A stretch of 64,000 bases of DNA from Laspinema olomoucense D3b (GCF_025370785.1 NZ_JAMXFA010000015.1:1-64000), one strand, 5' to 3'; shown: positions 35,303-45,115, counted from the first letter of the stretch. Program-made: numbers and translations. Notes: generated by a model not told the origin, from the sequence alone.

Positions 35303-35704
35303 ATGCCGAGAAGAAAAAAAATCTTTCCATGCGGTCACAAGGGTTATGGTCAAGTTTGTCACCGTTGCGCCCACGATCAGGAGGTTCAGGAGCAAGCGGT
35401 ACGTTCGCTGGCGGAAAAACGACAGCAAAAAATGGAATGGGAAGCCACTTTTGACAATGACCCTATCGATTTGAGAGAGTTACCCGATTACGTGGTTCAT
35501 AAGGCCCGAAATATTATTGAGGGACTCAACGAACGGCGGAATTATCGCGAGTTTGGCGGAAAGCGTCTCCGTCACAATCGCTGCATTATCAGTATCCCAG
35601 TTACCCGAAACTATCGGATGATCTGCCGAGAGGAGGGGAATGTCACGATTCCCGAATCGGTATTGTCACATGAAGATTACAATGTGTGCAAGCCGGGGAG
35701 TTGA
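35303..35704 (+). CDS. Small zinc-binding protein (DUF7682-like)
   Basis: ATG at 35303 gives 133 residues beginning MPRRKKIFPCGHKGYGQVCH, a compact Cys/His cluster (CGH-x6-CHRC) that should bind one zinc ion at the N-terminus. Then follow an acidic/basic helical part (EQAVRSLAEKRQQKMEWEAT), LRELPDYVVHKARNIIEGL and a beta part with RNRCIISIPVTRNYRMICRE-like sequence. Cyanobacteria share such small proteins, to my memory named DUF7682; function unknown. An earlier in-frame ATG at 35231 would add 24 unrelated residues. Confidence 0.7.
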   Translation: MPRRKKIFPCGHKGYGQVCHRCAHDQEVQEQAVRSLAEKRQQKMEWEATFDNDPIDLRELPDYVVHKARNIIEGLNERRNYREFGGKRLRHNRCIISIPVTRNYRMICREEGNVTIPESVLSHEDYNVCKPGS

Positions 35705-35913
35705 GGGTGCTGAGGGAATGGAGCGTGAATTTTCGATCGCACTGATGAAAAGATTGGTAAACTGCTTAGGTGGCGATCGCCAGTCTCCCGGGGTTATAGA
35801 GTCAGGCTCTTAGACCGATGGAGAGGCGAGCGCTCCCCCACCCCCAGTCGCTGCTGGATCAAGGCTCACGAGCGATTAGCCCTGTAGCAGCTTATCCTCA
35901 AGCTGAGTAACTC

Positions 35914-37092
35914 ATGCAAATCTATTTAGATTACAGTGCAACTACACCGACTCGACGCGAGGCGATCGCCGTCATGCAAGAGGCCCTCACCCAGAATTGG
36001 GGCAATCCTTCGAGCATCCATGAATGGGGGCAAAGAGCGGCAACGGTGGTAGAAAAGGCTCGAATGCAGGTCTGCAATCTCATCAATGCACCGGCGGATT
36101 CGCTCATTTTTACCGCTGGGGGAACGGAAGCGGACAACCTGGCAATCCTCGGAGTGACTCGTCAGTATCAGACGCCACAACATCTGATTATTTCCGAGGT
36201 GGAACATTCTGCCGTCAGCAAAACGGCAGAGTTGCTAGAGCAGTGGGGATGGCGGGTGACGCGGTTGCCAGTCGATCGCTTAGGAAGGGTGAATCCCGAG
36301 GACCTGAAATCTGCCCTGCGATCGAATACGGTTTTAGTGTCGCTGATTTATGGACAGAGTGAAGTGGGAACGGTGCAACCGATTCAAGAATTGGGGGCGA
36401 TCGCTCGCGCGGCAGGGGTGTTGTTTCATGTGGATGGGGTGCAGGTTGTCGGGCGATTGCCGGTGAATGTGCAAGAATTGCCGGTGGATCTGCTTTCCCT
36501 ATCCAGTCATAAAATTTATGGCCCTCAAGGGGCGGGGGCGCTTTATGTCCGGGAAGGGTTGGAACTGGTTCCTTTGCTGACGGGAGGGGGACAAGAATCC
36601 AATCGGCGATCGGGGACTCAGGCGGTACCTGCGATCGCGGGATTTGGGGTGGCAGCAGAATTAGCGAGTGAAGAAATGCCAACGGAGACGCCGAGATTAA
36701 TTCAATTGCGCGATCGCCTCTTCGACTTATTAGCGGATACCCCGGAACTGATCCCCACCGGCGATCGGTTGCACCGCTTACCGCACCATGTCAGTTTCTG
36801 TCTGCGGGAGGATGCTCATAGCCGAGGGAGTCACCCCATCTCCGGCAGGGCGATCGTCCGTCAAATGAACCTCGCCGGAATCGCCATCAGTTCCGGATCC
36901 GCCTGTAGTAGCGGCAAACTCAACCCCAGTCCCGTCCTCTTAGCAATGGGATACAGTCCCACCGAAGCCACCGCTGCTGTACGCCTCACCCTAGGACGAC
37001 ACACCACCGCCGCAGATATCGACTGGACAGCAATGGTCCTCAAGCAAGTTTTAGCCCGACTGATGCCCGAATTAGCCTTAGCTAGACTTTAA
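35914..37092 (+). CDS. Cysteine desulfurase (NifS/IscS family)
   Basis: The enzyme takes sulfur from cysteine as a persulfide for Fe-S cluster and thio-cofactor synthesis. The 392-residue, fold-type I PLP protein has YLDYSATTPTRREA at the start, GGTEADNLAI, the histidine of SEVEHSAV, HVDGVQVVG, the PLP lysine in LSSHKIYGPQG and the catalytic cysteine in ISSGSACSSG (loop long enough for a group I enzyme). No iscU/sufU-type scaffold is adjacent. An R-M pair follows 60 bases downstream. Confidence 0.93.
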   Translation: MQIYLDYSATTPTRREAIAVMQEALTQNWGNPSSIHEWGQRAATVVEKARMQVCNLINAPADSLIFTAGGTEADNLAILGVTRQYQTPQHLIISEVEHSAVSKTAELLEQWGWRVTRLPVDRLGRVNPEDLKSALRSNTVLVSLIYGQSEVGTVQPIQELGAIARAAGVLFHVDGVQVVGRLPVNVQELPVDLLSLSSHKIYGPQGAGALYVREGLELVPLLTGGGQESNRRSGTQAVPAIAGFGVAAELASEEMPTETPRLIQLRDRLFDLLADTPELIPTGDRLHRLPHHVSFCLREDAHSRGSHPISGRAIVRQMNLAGIAISSGSACSSGKLNPSPVLLAMGYSPTEATAAVRLTLGRHTTAADIDWTAMVLKQVLARLMPELALARL

Positions 37093-37152
37093 TTCCATTG
37101 GCTCATTTTTTTGAATTTCCCTTTTTAAACTACCCAATTCTTGACTTGGCTT

Positions 37153-38469
37153 ATGTCTTTTTTAGTCCAACAAAAGCCCACTTCATACCTGCATATTAAA
37201 GGGGATATACCCGTAGACCTTCCTAATGGCAGTTTTATCTCTATTACTAGAAAAACCCCGCTGAAAATTTACTCCCTGGGTTTTCAGCCTGCTAAATCAA
37301 TTCCAGAAATTCCTCGGTGGTTTTTGCAAAAATACGGAACTAACCAGCCATTTATCGTATTAGAACCCTTTGCGGGATCCGGCACGACCCTGATTGAAAG
37401 CATCCGACAGCAAGCCTCCGTTTACTGGCTAGATTATCATCCCTTAAGCCGCTTAATTTGTCGCGTTAAAACCACCCAATTTTCACCAGGAGACTTACTC
37501 GAAAACACATCTAAAATTATCCAGTCTGCTTATCTTCACAAAAATGCCCCAAAAACCGTTAAATTTGCCAATAAAGATTTTTGGTTTCAAGCTGCTGTGC
37601 AAGATGGACTAGAAATTTTAAAATATTACATCAGTCAATCTTCTGAAAAGAATCAACCATTGCTATGGGTAGCATTTGCCTCTACAGTTAGAAAAACTTC
37701 AAATATGAATGATGGAATGCTGTTAGCTGCAAGGCGTGCTAACTTCAAAAAAATTCCCGAACGGTCACGGGAGGATGTATTTGAGTATTTTCAGGGTTAT
37801 GTGGAGCGAGCAATCGAAGCCGTGCAGGAGTGGCAAGCTATCAACCCCGATTTGGAAAAATCTCAAGAATTACCTAGTCAAGATGCGCGAGATTTGGCTG
37901 GAAATTGGACTTGTGATGGAATCATTACCTCTCCGCCTTACATCAATGCGATCGATTATGTTTGGGCTGCAAAATTTGAACTCCACTGGCTGGAAATGGT
38001 TAGGGACGATAAAGCTCGGTTAGAATTGTATTCTCAAGAAATTGGGACGGAAAGAATACCAAGAGACCAATATAAAAAACTGGGTAAAACAGGCAATTCT
38101 CTATTGGATAGTCTTATTGAAGACATATATACTGGTAAAAAATATAAAGCAAGCAAGGGGCAAAATGAGCTGAGGGCCAGAGTGGTCTATCAATATTTTG
38201 TCGATATGAAAACCCATTTTTTGCAGAGTAACTCTCACTTAAAGCCGGGAGGATATTATTGTTTTTCCATTGGAGACATCAGTAAAATATGTGGCGTAGA
38301 AATCCCGGTTGCCTTGATTTTAAAACAAATGGCTGAATCCACCGGATTACGAAAGATATTTCATTTTAATTTACTCTTAAAAAATCGCCAATTAAATCTC
38401 CCTCGAAATGTTGATTGGGCTGGAACCATTAAACATGATCAGGTCATCATTTTGAAAAAATCTTTTTAA
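37153..38469 (+). CDS. Site-specific DNA methyltransferase (amino group, TSPPY type)
   Basis: With ATG at 37153 the protein has about 438 residues. SAM-binding motif I, LEPFAGSGTTLIES, lies near residue 70 and the catalytic motif IV, ITSPPYINAIDYV, near 258. The TSPPY form favours N4-cytosine methylation, though N6-adenine is possible. Motif I comes before motif IV, with a target-recognition-sized stretch of about 180 residues between. Its stop overlaps by one base (TAATG) the start of a restriction endonuclease gene, so it should protect host DNA. A+T content is higher than that of neighbours and HIP1 sites are few, fitting horizontal transfer. Confidence 0.88.
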   Translation: MSFLVQQKPTSYLHIKGDIPVDLPNGSFISITRKTPLKIYSLGFQPAKSIPEIPRWFLQKYGTNQPFIVLEPFAGSGTTLIESIRQQASVYWLDYHPLSRLICRVKTTQFSPGDLLENTSKIIQSAYLHKNAPKTVKFANKDFWFQAAVQDGLEILKYYISQSSEKNQPLLWVAFASTVRKTSNMNDGMLLAARRANFKKIPERSREDVFEYFQGYVERAIEAVQEWQAINPDLEKSQELPSQDARDLAGNWTCDGIITSPPYINAIDYVWAAKFELHWLEMVRDDKARLELYSQEIGTERIPRDQYKKLGKTGNSLLDSLIEDIYTGKKYKASKGQNELRARVVYQYFVDMKTHFLQSNSHLKPGGYYCFSIGDISKICGVEIPVALILKQMAESTGLRKIFHFNLLLKNRQLNLPRNVDWAGTIKHDQVIILKKSF

Positions 38470-39029
38470 TGAATCAAAATCCCCTAGACCAAACCTTAGA
38501 AAATATCCTCCAAAGGTACAGCCTATCCTTTTCCCTCAAAGTCTTTAGTGAAGAATCTGCAACAGAAGATGATTTGATGAGAGTCTTTGGGCTGACTCAA
38601 CTCATTAAAGCGGAAAACAAACAATACTGGGGAAGAGAGTTGGGAATGTGTTGGCAACGAGTTATCACAGAAGTATGCCGAGAAAATTGTGAAGATTTTC
38701 GGACACCTATTCGACAAGGCAAAGATGAACTTTGCGATTTGATAATTGGACTCGATGCCATAGACACTAAATACCGAATTGGTTCGGGAGACGCGGGAAC
38801 TTTAAAAAAATTTAGAGAGTATGCCGGAAAATTGCAAGGGTTAGGATTAACCCCCATCTTGCTCATCTTGCGGACAGACAATTTGCCTCAAGCTATTAAT
38901 GCTTGTCGAATGGGAGGTTGGACTGTGATGGAAGGAAGTCATGCTTATGAGTACATCAGAAATAAAACTGGCTTCGATTTAGAATCCTGGTTACAAGATA
39001 GAAGAAATCGTTATTCTATAGCATCCTAA
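38469..39029 (+). CDS. Restriction endonuclease, ApaLI-like (predicted)
   Basis: The 186-residue protein is translationally coupled to the methyltransferase. A PD-(D/E)XK-like active site can be read as DELCDLIIG...AIDTKYRIGSGDAG (residues about 85-108), followed by TLKKFREYAGKL. That block resembles the ApaLI family of restriction endonucleases as I remember it; ApaLI itself cuts GTGCAC, but specificity cannot be assumed here. Length is somewhat short for the family, so it may be a compact member. Confidence 0.7.
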   Translation: MNQNPLDQTLENILQRYSLSFSLKVFSEESATEDDLMRVFGLTQLIKAENKQYWGRELGMCWQRVITEVCRENCEDFRTPIRQGKDELCDLIIGLDAIDTKYRIGSGDAGTLKKFREYAGKLQGLGLTPILLILRTDNLPQAINACRMGGWTVMEGSHAYEYIRNKTGFDLESWLQDRRNRYSIAS

Positions 39030-39075
39030 GTAAGAGAGATTAAACACCGGGGTTATACAGGAATTTTTGCAGTAA

Positions 39076-39134
39076 GTGTATCCTCATCCACCAGACATCA
39101 GCTTGCTGGGAGCTGAGAATACACCCGTTTTTTT
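39076..39134 (+). terminator. Terminator behind the second R-M operon
   Basis: GTGTAT...CTCA...CCAG pairs imperfectly with CTGG...TGAG...ATACAC, followed by CCCG and seven T. Confidence 0.65.
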
Positions 39135-39154
39135 ATTTACTCTGTCGCCAGTTT

Positions 39155-40165
39155 CTATTCATAATGTCCCCCAGTGACTTTGCCTCGAAAGACCACATAT
39201 TGATAGAGATTGTAGAACAACATCACCGGAATCAGCGCCCCAATCATTATAATCATAATTACTAAGGAACTCGGGTCCGCTGCGGCTTCATAAATGGTGA
39301 TTTGCGAGGGAATGATATAGGGAAACACAACGAGGGCCAAGCCTAAAAATGTCAGTAAAAAAAGCAAAATAGTCCAAACTAAGGGCATTCTTTCCTGTTT
39401 ACGATCCAAGCTTTTCAGCAATAGCCAAATTAGCAGCACACCGAGTAAAGGAATCAGGGCAAACACATAAACTTGGGGTCGTTCAAATAACCGAGACCGG
39501 GCTTGTTCATAAAAGATGGGCGTGACAATGGTAATTAAAATTGCGCCAATTAAAGTTGTTATGGAGGCAAGTCGGGCGGTTTTATAGTGGGTTTCCTGGA
39601 CTTCTCCGGTAGTTTTCCAAATCAGATAAGTTGAACCAATTAAGACATAGCCTTGAATTAAAGTTAAGGCCACTAGAATGGATTGCCAACTCAACCAATC
39701 CCAAGTGCTGCCAATAAAATGGCCCTTGCTATCGACCTCAATGCCTTTAAGGACAGCACCCAAGGCAAATCCTTGACCGAGGGCGGCAAGAAAACTCCCG
39801 CCACCAAAGGCCAAATTCCACAAAATTTTTCGGGTAGATTGCTCTCGAAACTCAAAAGCAACCGCCCGAAAAATGAACCCAAATAGCATTACGAAAATGG
39901 GAATATAAAGGGCGTTGAGAATGGTAGCATAAGCTAAGGGAAATCCCCCAAATAAACCTCCCCCCATCAAAACCAGCCAAGTTTCATTGGCATCCCAAAT
40001 ATTGCTCAAACTGGTGATTAAAATATCTCGTCTATCTTCAGATGAAGCAGTCAGAGATAAAATTCCCACCCCTAAATCAAACCCGTCTAACATGACGTAA
40101 AGAAACAGGAACAGGGCTAAGACTCCAAACCAAACTTGGGGTAAAAAATAACTGAGTGTCTCCAC
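39155..40165 (-). CDS. cydB: Cytochrome bd-type quinol oxidase subunit II
   Basis: CydB is the membrane partner of CydA in the terminal oxidase that reduces oxygen to water with quinol electrons. The 336-residue protein has about eight hydrophobic helices and the family start WFGVLALFLFLYVMLDGFDL, SNIWDANETWLVLMGGGLFG and FPYIIPSQITIYEAAADPSS. It lies 9 bases behind cydA on the same strand, so both are one operon. Confidence 0.95.
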   Translation of the reverse strand: METLSYFLPQVWFGVLALFLFLYVMLDGFDLGVGILSLTASSEDRRDILITSLSNIWDANETWLVLMGGGLFGGFPLAYATILNALYIPIFVMLFGFIFRAVAFEFREQSTRKILWNLAFGGGSFLAALGQGFALGAVLKGIEVDSKGHFIGSTWDWLSWQSILVALTLIQGYVLIGSTYLIWKTTGEVQETHYKTARLASITTLIGAILITIVTPIFYEQARSRLFERPQVYVFALIPLLGVLLIWLLLKSLDRKQERMPLVWTILLFLLTFLGLALVVFPYIIPSQITIYEAAADPSSLVIMIIMIGALIPVMLFYNLYQYVVFRGKVTGGHYE

Positions 40166-40173
40166 GATCGCTC

Positions 40174-41616
40174 CTATTGTTTTGCTTCTACGGGTCGTTC
40201 ATCGGGGAGAAATTCTCCCGGTTGAGTTTCTAGGGCCGGTTGCGGTTCCAATCCAGGAATGGGTAAGTCAAACCGGGGCCCGCGCCGAATAATCCGGCTG
40301 CCAAAATAGAGGACACAGAAGAATAAAATGCTGTAGACGATCGCAAAGGCAGTTAATGAGGTTAAAACATTACTTGCCGGGAGATTAGAAGCTGAATCAA
40401 CGGTGCGGATTTGCCCATATAAGGTCCAGGGTTGCCGCCCCACACAGCGCACAATCCACCCGGATTCAATAGCAATATATCCCAAGGGTGCGGCAAAAAT
40501 CCAGCTTCCCATTAACCACCGTTGCTGGCTAATATTTTCGGGAGAAAGTTTCCCGCGCATCCATTGGAGGGTAGAAATTAGCATTAAACCAGCTAAAAAG
40601 AACCCAATCGCAATCATAGTCCGAAAGGCATAGTAGATTAAACCGACTAAATGAGGTCGGTCCTCCGGTTGCCATTCTTTGAGTCCTTTAACCGGAAGGG
40701 TGAGTTCTTTTTTAAATTCCAGAATGTATCCCAAGGCATTAGGAACTGTAATTTCCCAATCATTTTTTTGGGCTTTTTCATTAGGGAATGCTACTAAACT
40801 CCAATCTCCCCCTTGTCCAGCCGGAATAGTTTCCCATTGCGCTTCCATTGCGGCTAATTTGGCTGGTTGATAGTGATAGACTTGTTCACCGCTTAAATGG
40901 CCGATATAAAGTTGTAATGGTGCCACGGCGATCGCCGCTGCCACCACAATTTTAAACGACTTGCTAAAAAATTCAGGGTGGCGATTTTTAAGAATGTACC
41001 AGGCGCTAATTCCTCCAATCACAAATAACGAGGTTTCCAGGGTGGCAAAAAACATATGAAGCACGCTATTCACCATAAAGGGATTCGTAATGGCTTCAAA
41101 ATAATCCCGCACTACAAATTTCCCATCTATTAACTCTCCCCCCGCCGGAGTTTGCATCCAGGAGTTAGCTGTTAAGATCCAAAATGTGGATAAATTCGAC
41201 CCGACTGCCACTAAAATAGTAGACAAATAGTGAATCACTGAATTTACCCGTTCCCAACCAAACACCATAATTCCTAAAAAAGCCGCTTCTAGCATAAACG
41301 CCCAGGAGGCTTCAAAGCCAATGACACTGCCAAAAAAATTGCCCACGGCTTCAGAAAACGGTGCCCAATTGGTTCCAAACTGAAATTCCATCGGAATCCC
41401 TGTGGCTACTCCAATTCCAAAATTTAGAATAAATAATTTGGACCAAAATCGGGCATGGTAATAGTAGTCTTTATTGCGCGTTTTCAGCCAGATTCCCTCG
41501 ACAATCACCAGATAAATTGACATCCCCGTAGTCAGAACCGGCCACAGCATATGAAAAATAGCGGTCAGCGCAAATTGCATCCGCGATAACACTAGGGTAT
41601 CGGAAAGAAAATCCAC
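40174..41616 (-). CDS. cydA: Cytochrome bd-type quinol oxidase subunit I, short Q-loop form
   Basis: CydA carries haems b558, b595 and d. The 480-residue protein has a GTG start preceded by an unusually strong ribosome site (AGGAGGTG). The haem ligand histidine is in LTAIFHMLWPVLTTG (about residue 22), the GRQPW signature and the quinol-binding GHLSGEQV region are present. The periplasmic Q-loop is short, as in the cyanide-insensitive (CIO-type) oxidases. In cyanobacteria bd oxidases relieve over-reduction of the plastoquinone pool. A Pro-rich C-terminal tail is present. Confidence 0.95.
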   Translation of the reverse strand: MDFLSDTLVLSRMQFALTAIFHMLWPVLTTGMSIYLVIVEGIWLKTRNKDYYYHARFWSKLFILNFGIGVATGIPMEFQFGTNWAPFSEAVGNFFGSVIGFEASWAFMLEAAFLGIMVFGWERVNSVIHYLSTILVAVGSNLSTFWILTANSWMQTPAGGELIDGKFVVRDYFEAITNPFMVNSVLHMFFATLETSLFVIGGISAWYILKNRHPEFFSKSFKIVVAAAIAVAPLQLYIGHLSGEQVYHYQPAKLAAMEAQWETIPAGQGGDWSLVAFPNEKAQKNDWEITVPNALGYILEFKKELTLPVKGLKEWQPEDRPHLVGLIYYAFRTMIAIGFFLAGLMLISTLQWMRGKLSPENISQQRWLMGSWIFAAPLGYIAIESGWIVRCVGRQPWTLYGQIRTVDSASNLPASNVLTSLTAFAIVYSILFFCVLYFGSRIIRRGPRFDLPIPGLEPQPALETQPGEFLPDERPVEAKQ

Positions 41617-41881
41617 AATTTCACCTCCTTTAGAGTGTTATCAAAGGTTAACAAATTTTTGAAAAATAAACAGTTATCTACACAACGGTTTTAGGTGATT
41701 TGAGGGGCCAGAATATAACTTATAAGCAAGGGGTAAACCTCCCCACCTCAAGTAAGTCTCCCTGTGATTAGACAACCTGGAACGTGAGGGGTTACCCGTT
41801 GAGCTTAGAAATTGCCCTAGTGTAACGATGTGCTTAGTCAAATAGCCCTTGGTAAAATCTCCTGGAATATATCCGTAATTT

Positions 41882-42193
41882 TTATTTTTTAAATTTGGAA
41901 TTAGCCTTAATTTTAGAGCGTTGCTCTGCCACATAAAGTAAGGTTTTTTGGGCCTCTGAGGCCGGGGTTTGCTCGGGGATATCTGTAATATGCCACCAGG
42001 CATAAATGAGTCCGGCTGCCACGCCTCCGACCACCCCAAATAAAATACTCAAAGTGGTGGAATAGCCTAAAACCCCAAACGCTACCATAAAAAATATCCA
42101 CATTTTAACACCAAAAGAAATTCCTTTTTCTTTTGGTGATTTGGGAGGTATTTTGGCTGTGGCTGTCCCTTGTTTGTCTTGCAAGTTTGCCAT
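41882..42193 (-). CDS. Small membrane protein, unknown function
   Basis: The 103-residue protein has a basic, Lys/Pro-rich N-terminus, two hydrophobic segments (about 30-43 and 47-66, the latter ILFGVVGGVAAGLIYAWW) and a basic C-terminus. This two-helix hairpin with a conserved GVVGG looks like a real cyanobacterial membrane protein. It lies between cydA and the APH/ATPase gene on the same strand; no function is known to me. Confidence 0.65.
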   Translation of the reverse strand: MANLQDKQGTATAKIPPKSPKEKGISFGVKMWIFFMVAFGVLGYSTTLSILFGVVGGVAAGLIYAWWHITDIPEQTPASEAQKTLLYVAEQRSKIKANSKFKK

Positions 42194-42234
42194 AGAATTG
42201 CTCCGAATCGGGGAGAGGTGAAAAATGGGCGAAA

Positions 42235-43788
42235 TTAGAGATTGATTTGGGTGATAAGGGGCTTTAATTGGGCCTCGATATCGGCGGTGGTGTCTAGGGA
42301 AGTAAGGTAGGGAAGTTCCTGCTCACAAAAGGGTTCGGCAGCTTGTTGCTGGCTGTCGAGGAGCTCGGCTGTGGCATCGGCGATATCTCCTTGGCGCTGA
42401 TTGAGCCGATCGCGCAAGACGGCGATCGGGGCGGTACAATGCAGAATCAGCACAGGCAATCCAGAGTCTGTAGCAGCAGCGATCGCCGGTTGGCGCAACT
42501 CTTGGCGGTCATATTTGGCATCCAAAATCACCGTCCGTCCCTCACTTGCTACCATTATCCCTAATTCTAACAATCGCCCATAAGTCTGGGCGGTCATTTC
42601 TGGGCTGTATATCTCCTCACTCCCTTTCGACTGCAAGGGAATCCCCGCTAAATGCTTTCGGACTGCATCAGAGCGGATGTGAATCGCCCCAGTCGTCCGG
42701 GCTAATTGGCGGGCGATCGTACTTTTTCCCGAACCGGATAAACCAGACATTAAAATCAATCGCCCTTGCTTCGGTTGTGTGTACCGCCATGCTAATTGAT
42801 AATAATCGGCGGCAGTTCGCCATGCTCCTTCCTTCTCATCCTCCGCAATGTTGGCATCGTCTAACATCAACGAGGTCACTTTAGCGCGCACATAAGCCTG
42901 CCGACTTAAGTATAATCCTAGCACTTGCAACCCTTGCCAGTCGCAGGTTTGTTCCAAATAAGTATTTAAAAACCCGTTGGCGAGGTCCTGCCGTCCCCTG
43001 GCTTCCATATCCATGACGACAAAGCCAATATCATACATAACATCTACAAACCGAAAAGCTTCGTTAAATTCAATGCGATCAAATAGCAAAATCTGCTCAT
43101 CCCACCGGGCAATATTTTTTAAATGTAAATCCCCGTGGCATTCGCGAATTTTATCGGTTTGCATTCGCTTCTCAAACTGAGCGGAGCGTTCAGCAAAAAA
43201 CCTGTCGCTGTAGGCTTTGGTTTCTTCAAATTGCTGGCGGGTTTGAGGTCCATCAATATAGGGTTGAGATTGCTGGTAATTATTATCGATCGCCTCCCGG
43301 ATTTTAGCCACTTCTCCAAAACTTTTAATATAATCACTCGTCGGCGTTTGCCGATGGAACTCAGCTACCACTTTGCCTAATTGTTCCATCTGCTGCTGGG
43401 TGAGGTGACCCTGCTCAAATTGATGAATTAATAAAGCTTCTTGCGGAAACTGCCGCATTTTTAACGCATATTCGACGGGTTCCCCCTCCCCCTTCAGTTC
43501 CAAGCCACTGTCTGTTTTAGTCACTGCCACGACTTCCAGATACATCTGGGGGGCAATCTGTCGGTTTAAGCGCAACTCTTCGCAGCAAAAATGATGGCGT
43601 TTTTCTAAGGTGGAGTAATCTAAAAAACCAAAATTAACCGCTTTTTTGACCTTATAAACATAGTCTCCAGTCAGCAGCAAAAATGAGGCGTGGGTTTGCA
43701 TCAAGATGACAGGTTGTTGCACCGGATGGGGATAAAAGTCACCCTGCATCATCTGGGCGATCGCCTGGGGAAGTCTCACCTGACTCAT
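42235..43788 (-). CDS. Fusion of aminoglycoside-phosphotransferase-like and AAA (P-loop) kinase domains
   Basis: ATG at 43788 is preceded by GGAG at five bases; 517 residues. The N-terminal half (about 25-320) is an APH-like kinase fold with SFLLLTGDYVYKVKKAV, the catalytic RECHGDLHLKNIA and DRIEFNEAFRFVDVMYDIG. The C-terminal half has a P-loop, LMSGLSGSGKSTIARQLA, and a zeta-toxin/small-molecule-kinase arrangement (IHIRSDAVRKHLAG, VILDAKYDRQELRQ). Such fused proteins are widespread in bacteria but their substrate is unknown; drug resistance is not implied. Confidence 0.85.
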   Translation of the reverse strand: MSQVRLPQAIAQMMQGDFYPHPVQQPVILMQTHASFLLLTGDYVYKVKKAVNFGFLDYSTLEKRHHFCCEELRLNRQIAPQMYLEVVAVTKTDSGLELKGEGEPVEYALKMRQFPQEALLIHQFEQGHLTQQQMEQLGKVVAEFHRQTPTSDYIKSFGEVAKIREAIDNNYQQSQPYIDGPQTRQQFEETKAYSDRFFAERSAQFEKRMQTDKIRECHGDLHLKNIARWDEQILLFDRIEFNEAFRFVDVMYDIGFVVMDMEARGRQDLANGFLNTYLEQTCDWQGLQVLGLYLSRQAYVRAKVTSLMLDDANIAEDEKEGAWRTAADYYQLAWRYTQPKQGRLILMSGLSGSGKSTIARQLARTTGAIHIRSDAVRKHLAGIPLQSKGSEEIYSPEMTAQTYGRLLELGIMVASEGRTVILDAKYDRQELRQPAIAAATDSGLPVLILHCTAPIAVLRDRLNQRQGDIADATAELLDSQQQAAEPFCEQELPYLTSLDTTADIEAQLKPLITQINL

Positions 43789-43872
43789 GTTGTCCTCCAT
43801 TGTGATCAATTCCGCTCAGGGAAAGCGGAAGGATAAATGAATTGTCACCCTTCATCCTTCCTGCTTCTCCTA

Positions 43873-44859
43873 TTATTCTTCTATTAGCGATCGCGTCTCT
43901 TCTTTCGATAACCGAGGGCCGTAGGTGGTGACAATTCGCGCCGCTGCTTTAGCCGCTAATTGTCCTGCTTCTGCATCACTCATTCCATGAGTAATCCCAT
44001 ACAAAAAGGCTCCGGCATACATATCTCCCGCGCCCACTGTATCGATCGCCTGCACAGAAATCGCCGGAATTTCGATGATTTTTTCTCCATCAAAAATTAT
44101 CGAACCTTTAGCACCCAGGGTAATCGCAAAGCGTTTGGAAAGGGTTTTTAAATGGGCGACGGCCCCATCAATAGTATCCGTTTCAGCCATTCCGAAGGCT
44201 TCGCTTTCGTTGGCAAAAATAAAATCAATTCCGGGTCCAATCATCTCCAATAAACCCGATTTAAAGAATTTCACCATATTGATATCTGAGAGAGACAGGG
44301 CAGTTTTCACTCCGGATTGACTGGCGATTTCTCGGGCTTTAATAGCAGCAGTTTGTGCCGTGGGGGAACTGACCAAATAGCCTTCGATGTAGAGATATTC
44401 CGAGGCAGCAATCGCGTCGGGAACCAGTTCCGTGGTTCCCAAATTGCCGGTAATTCCTAAATAAGTATTCATGGTGCGATCGGCATCAGGGGTGACGAAC
44501 ACCAGACATTTTCCCGTTACCCCTTCCGGTCGAGGTTGGTGTTGTAAGTTAGTCTCTACCCCGTTGCGCAGAAGGTCTTCCAGATAAAATGTGCCGGTTT
44601 CATCATCGGCAACCTTACAGGAATAAAATCCTTTACCCCCGAATTGACTCACAGCGATAATCGTATTAGCGGCAGAACCCCCACAACTTTTTTTACAAGG
44701 GCGATCGCTGAATTGTTCAAGAAGGGAATGATGCCGATCTTCCTCGATTAAGGTCATCACTCCTTTATCGATTTGCGTCTGGACCATGAGTTCGGGGGAT
44801 ATTTCATATTCCATATCCACCAAGGCATTGCCGATGCCATAAACGTGATAATTGCTCAT
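43873..44859 (-). CDS. PfkB-family carbohydrate/adenosine kinase
   Basis: The 328-residue kinase begins YHVYGIGNALVDMEYEI, has the PfkB signature 1 region GGSAANTIIAVSQFGG and signature 2 IDTVGAGDMYAGAFLYG with the catalytic aspartate and anion hole. It resembles adenosine/ribokinase-like members encoded in many cyanobacteria. The substrate (adenosine, or a sugar such as fructose) cannot be fixed from sequence. A PurA gene and an adenosine-deaminase-like gene lie within 5 kb, which makes a nucleoside role plausible. Confidence 0.88.
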   Translation of the reverse strand: MSNYHVYGIGNALVDMEYEISPELMVQTQIDKGVMTLIEEDRHHSLLEQFSDRPCKKSCGGSAANTIIAVSQFGGKGFYSCKVADDETGTFYLEDLLRNGVETNLQHQPRPEGVTGKCLVFVTPDADRTMNTYLGITGNLGTTELVPDAIAASEYLYIEGYLVSSPTAQTAAIKAREIASQSGVKTALSLSDINMVKFFKSGLLEMIGPGIDFIFANESEAFGMAETDTIDGAVAHLKTLSKRFAITLGAKGSIIFDGEKIIEIPAISVQAIDTVGAGDMYAGAFLYGITHGMSDAEAGQLAAKAAARIVTTYGPRLSKEETRSLIEE

Positions 44860-44929
44860 GAAGTTGTTAGTTTTTACGACGATACGGGAAAATAAATTTT
44901 GCCTTAAACCCTACGATACAAAGCAAAAA

Positions 44930-44968
44930 GGAAAAAGGCAACAGGGAGTAACCTGCCTGCCTTTTTCC
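44930..44968 (-). terminator. Rho-independent terminator behind rplY
   Basis: GGAAAAAGGCA (44930-44940) and TGCCTTTTTCC (44958-44968) form an 11-bp stem. On the - strand it is followed by TTTTTGC. It lies about 150 bases behind the rplY stop. Confidence 0.8.
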
Positions 44969-45115
44969 TTCTATAAAATCAGAGGTTGGATTGTCGGACC
45001 CCAGAGAAACGATGCGATCGCCCCTGGTATCCCTGCCGCCAGGGATAAAACCGCTGCCTTTAGCAAGGGGTTCGTAGTCTCAGGGACCGGCAGAGGAACA
45101 CAAACTAGAAGCGAA

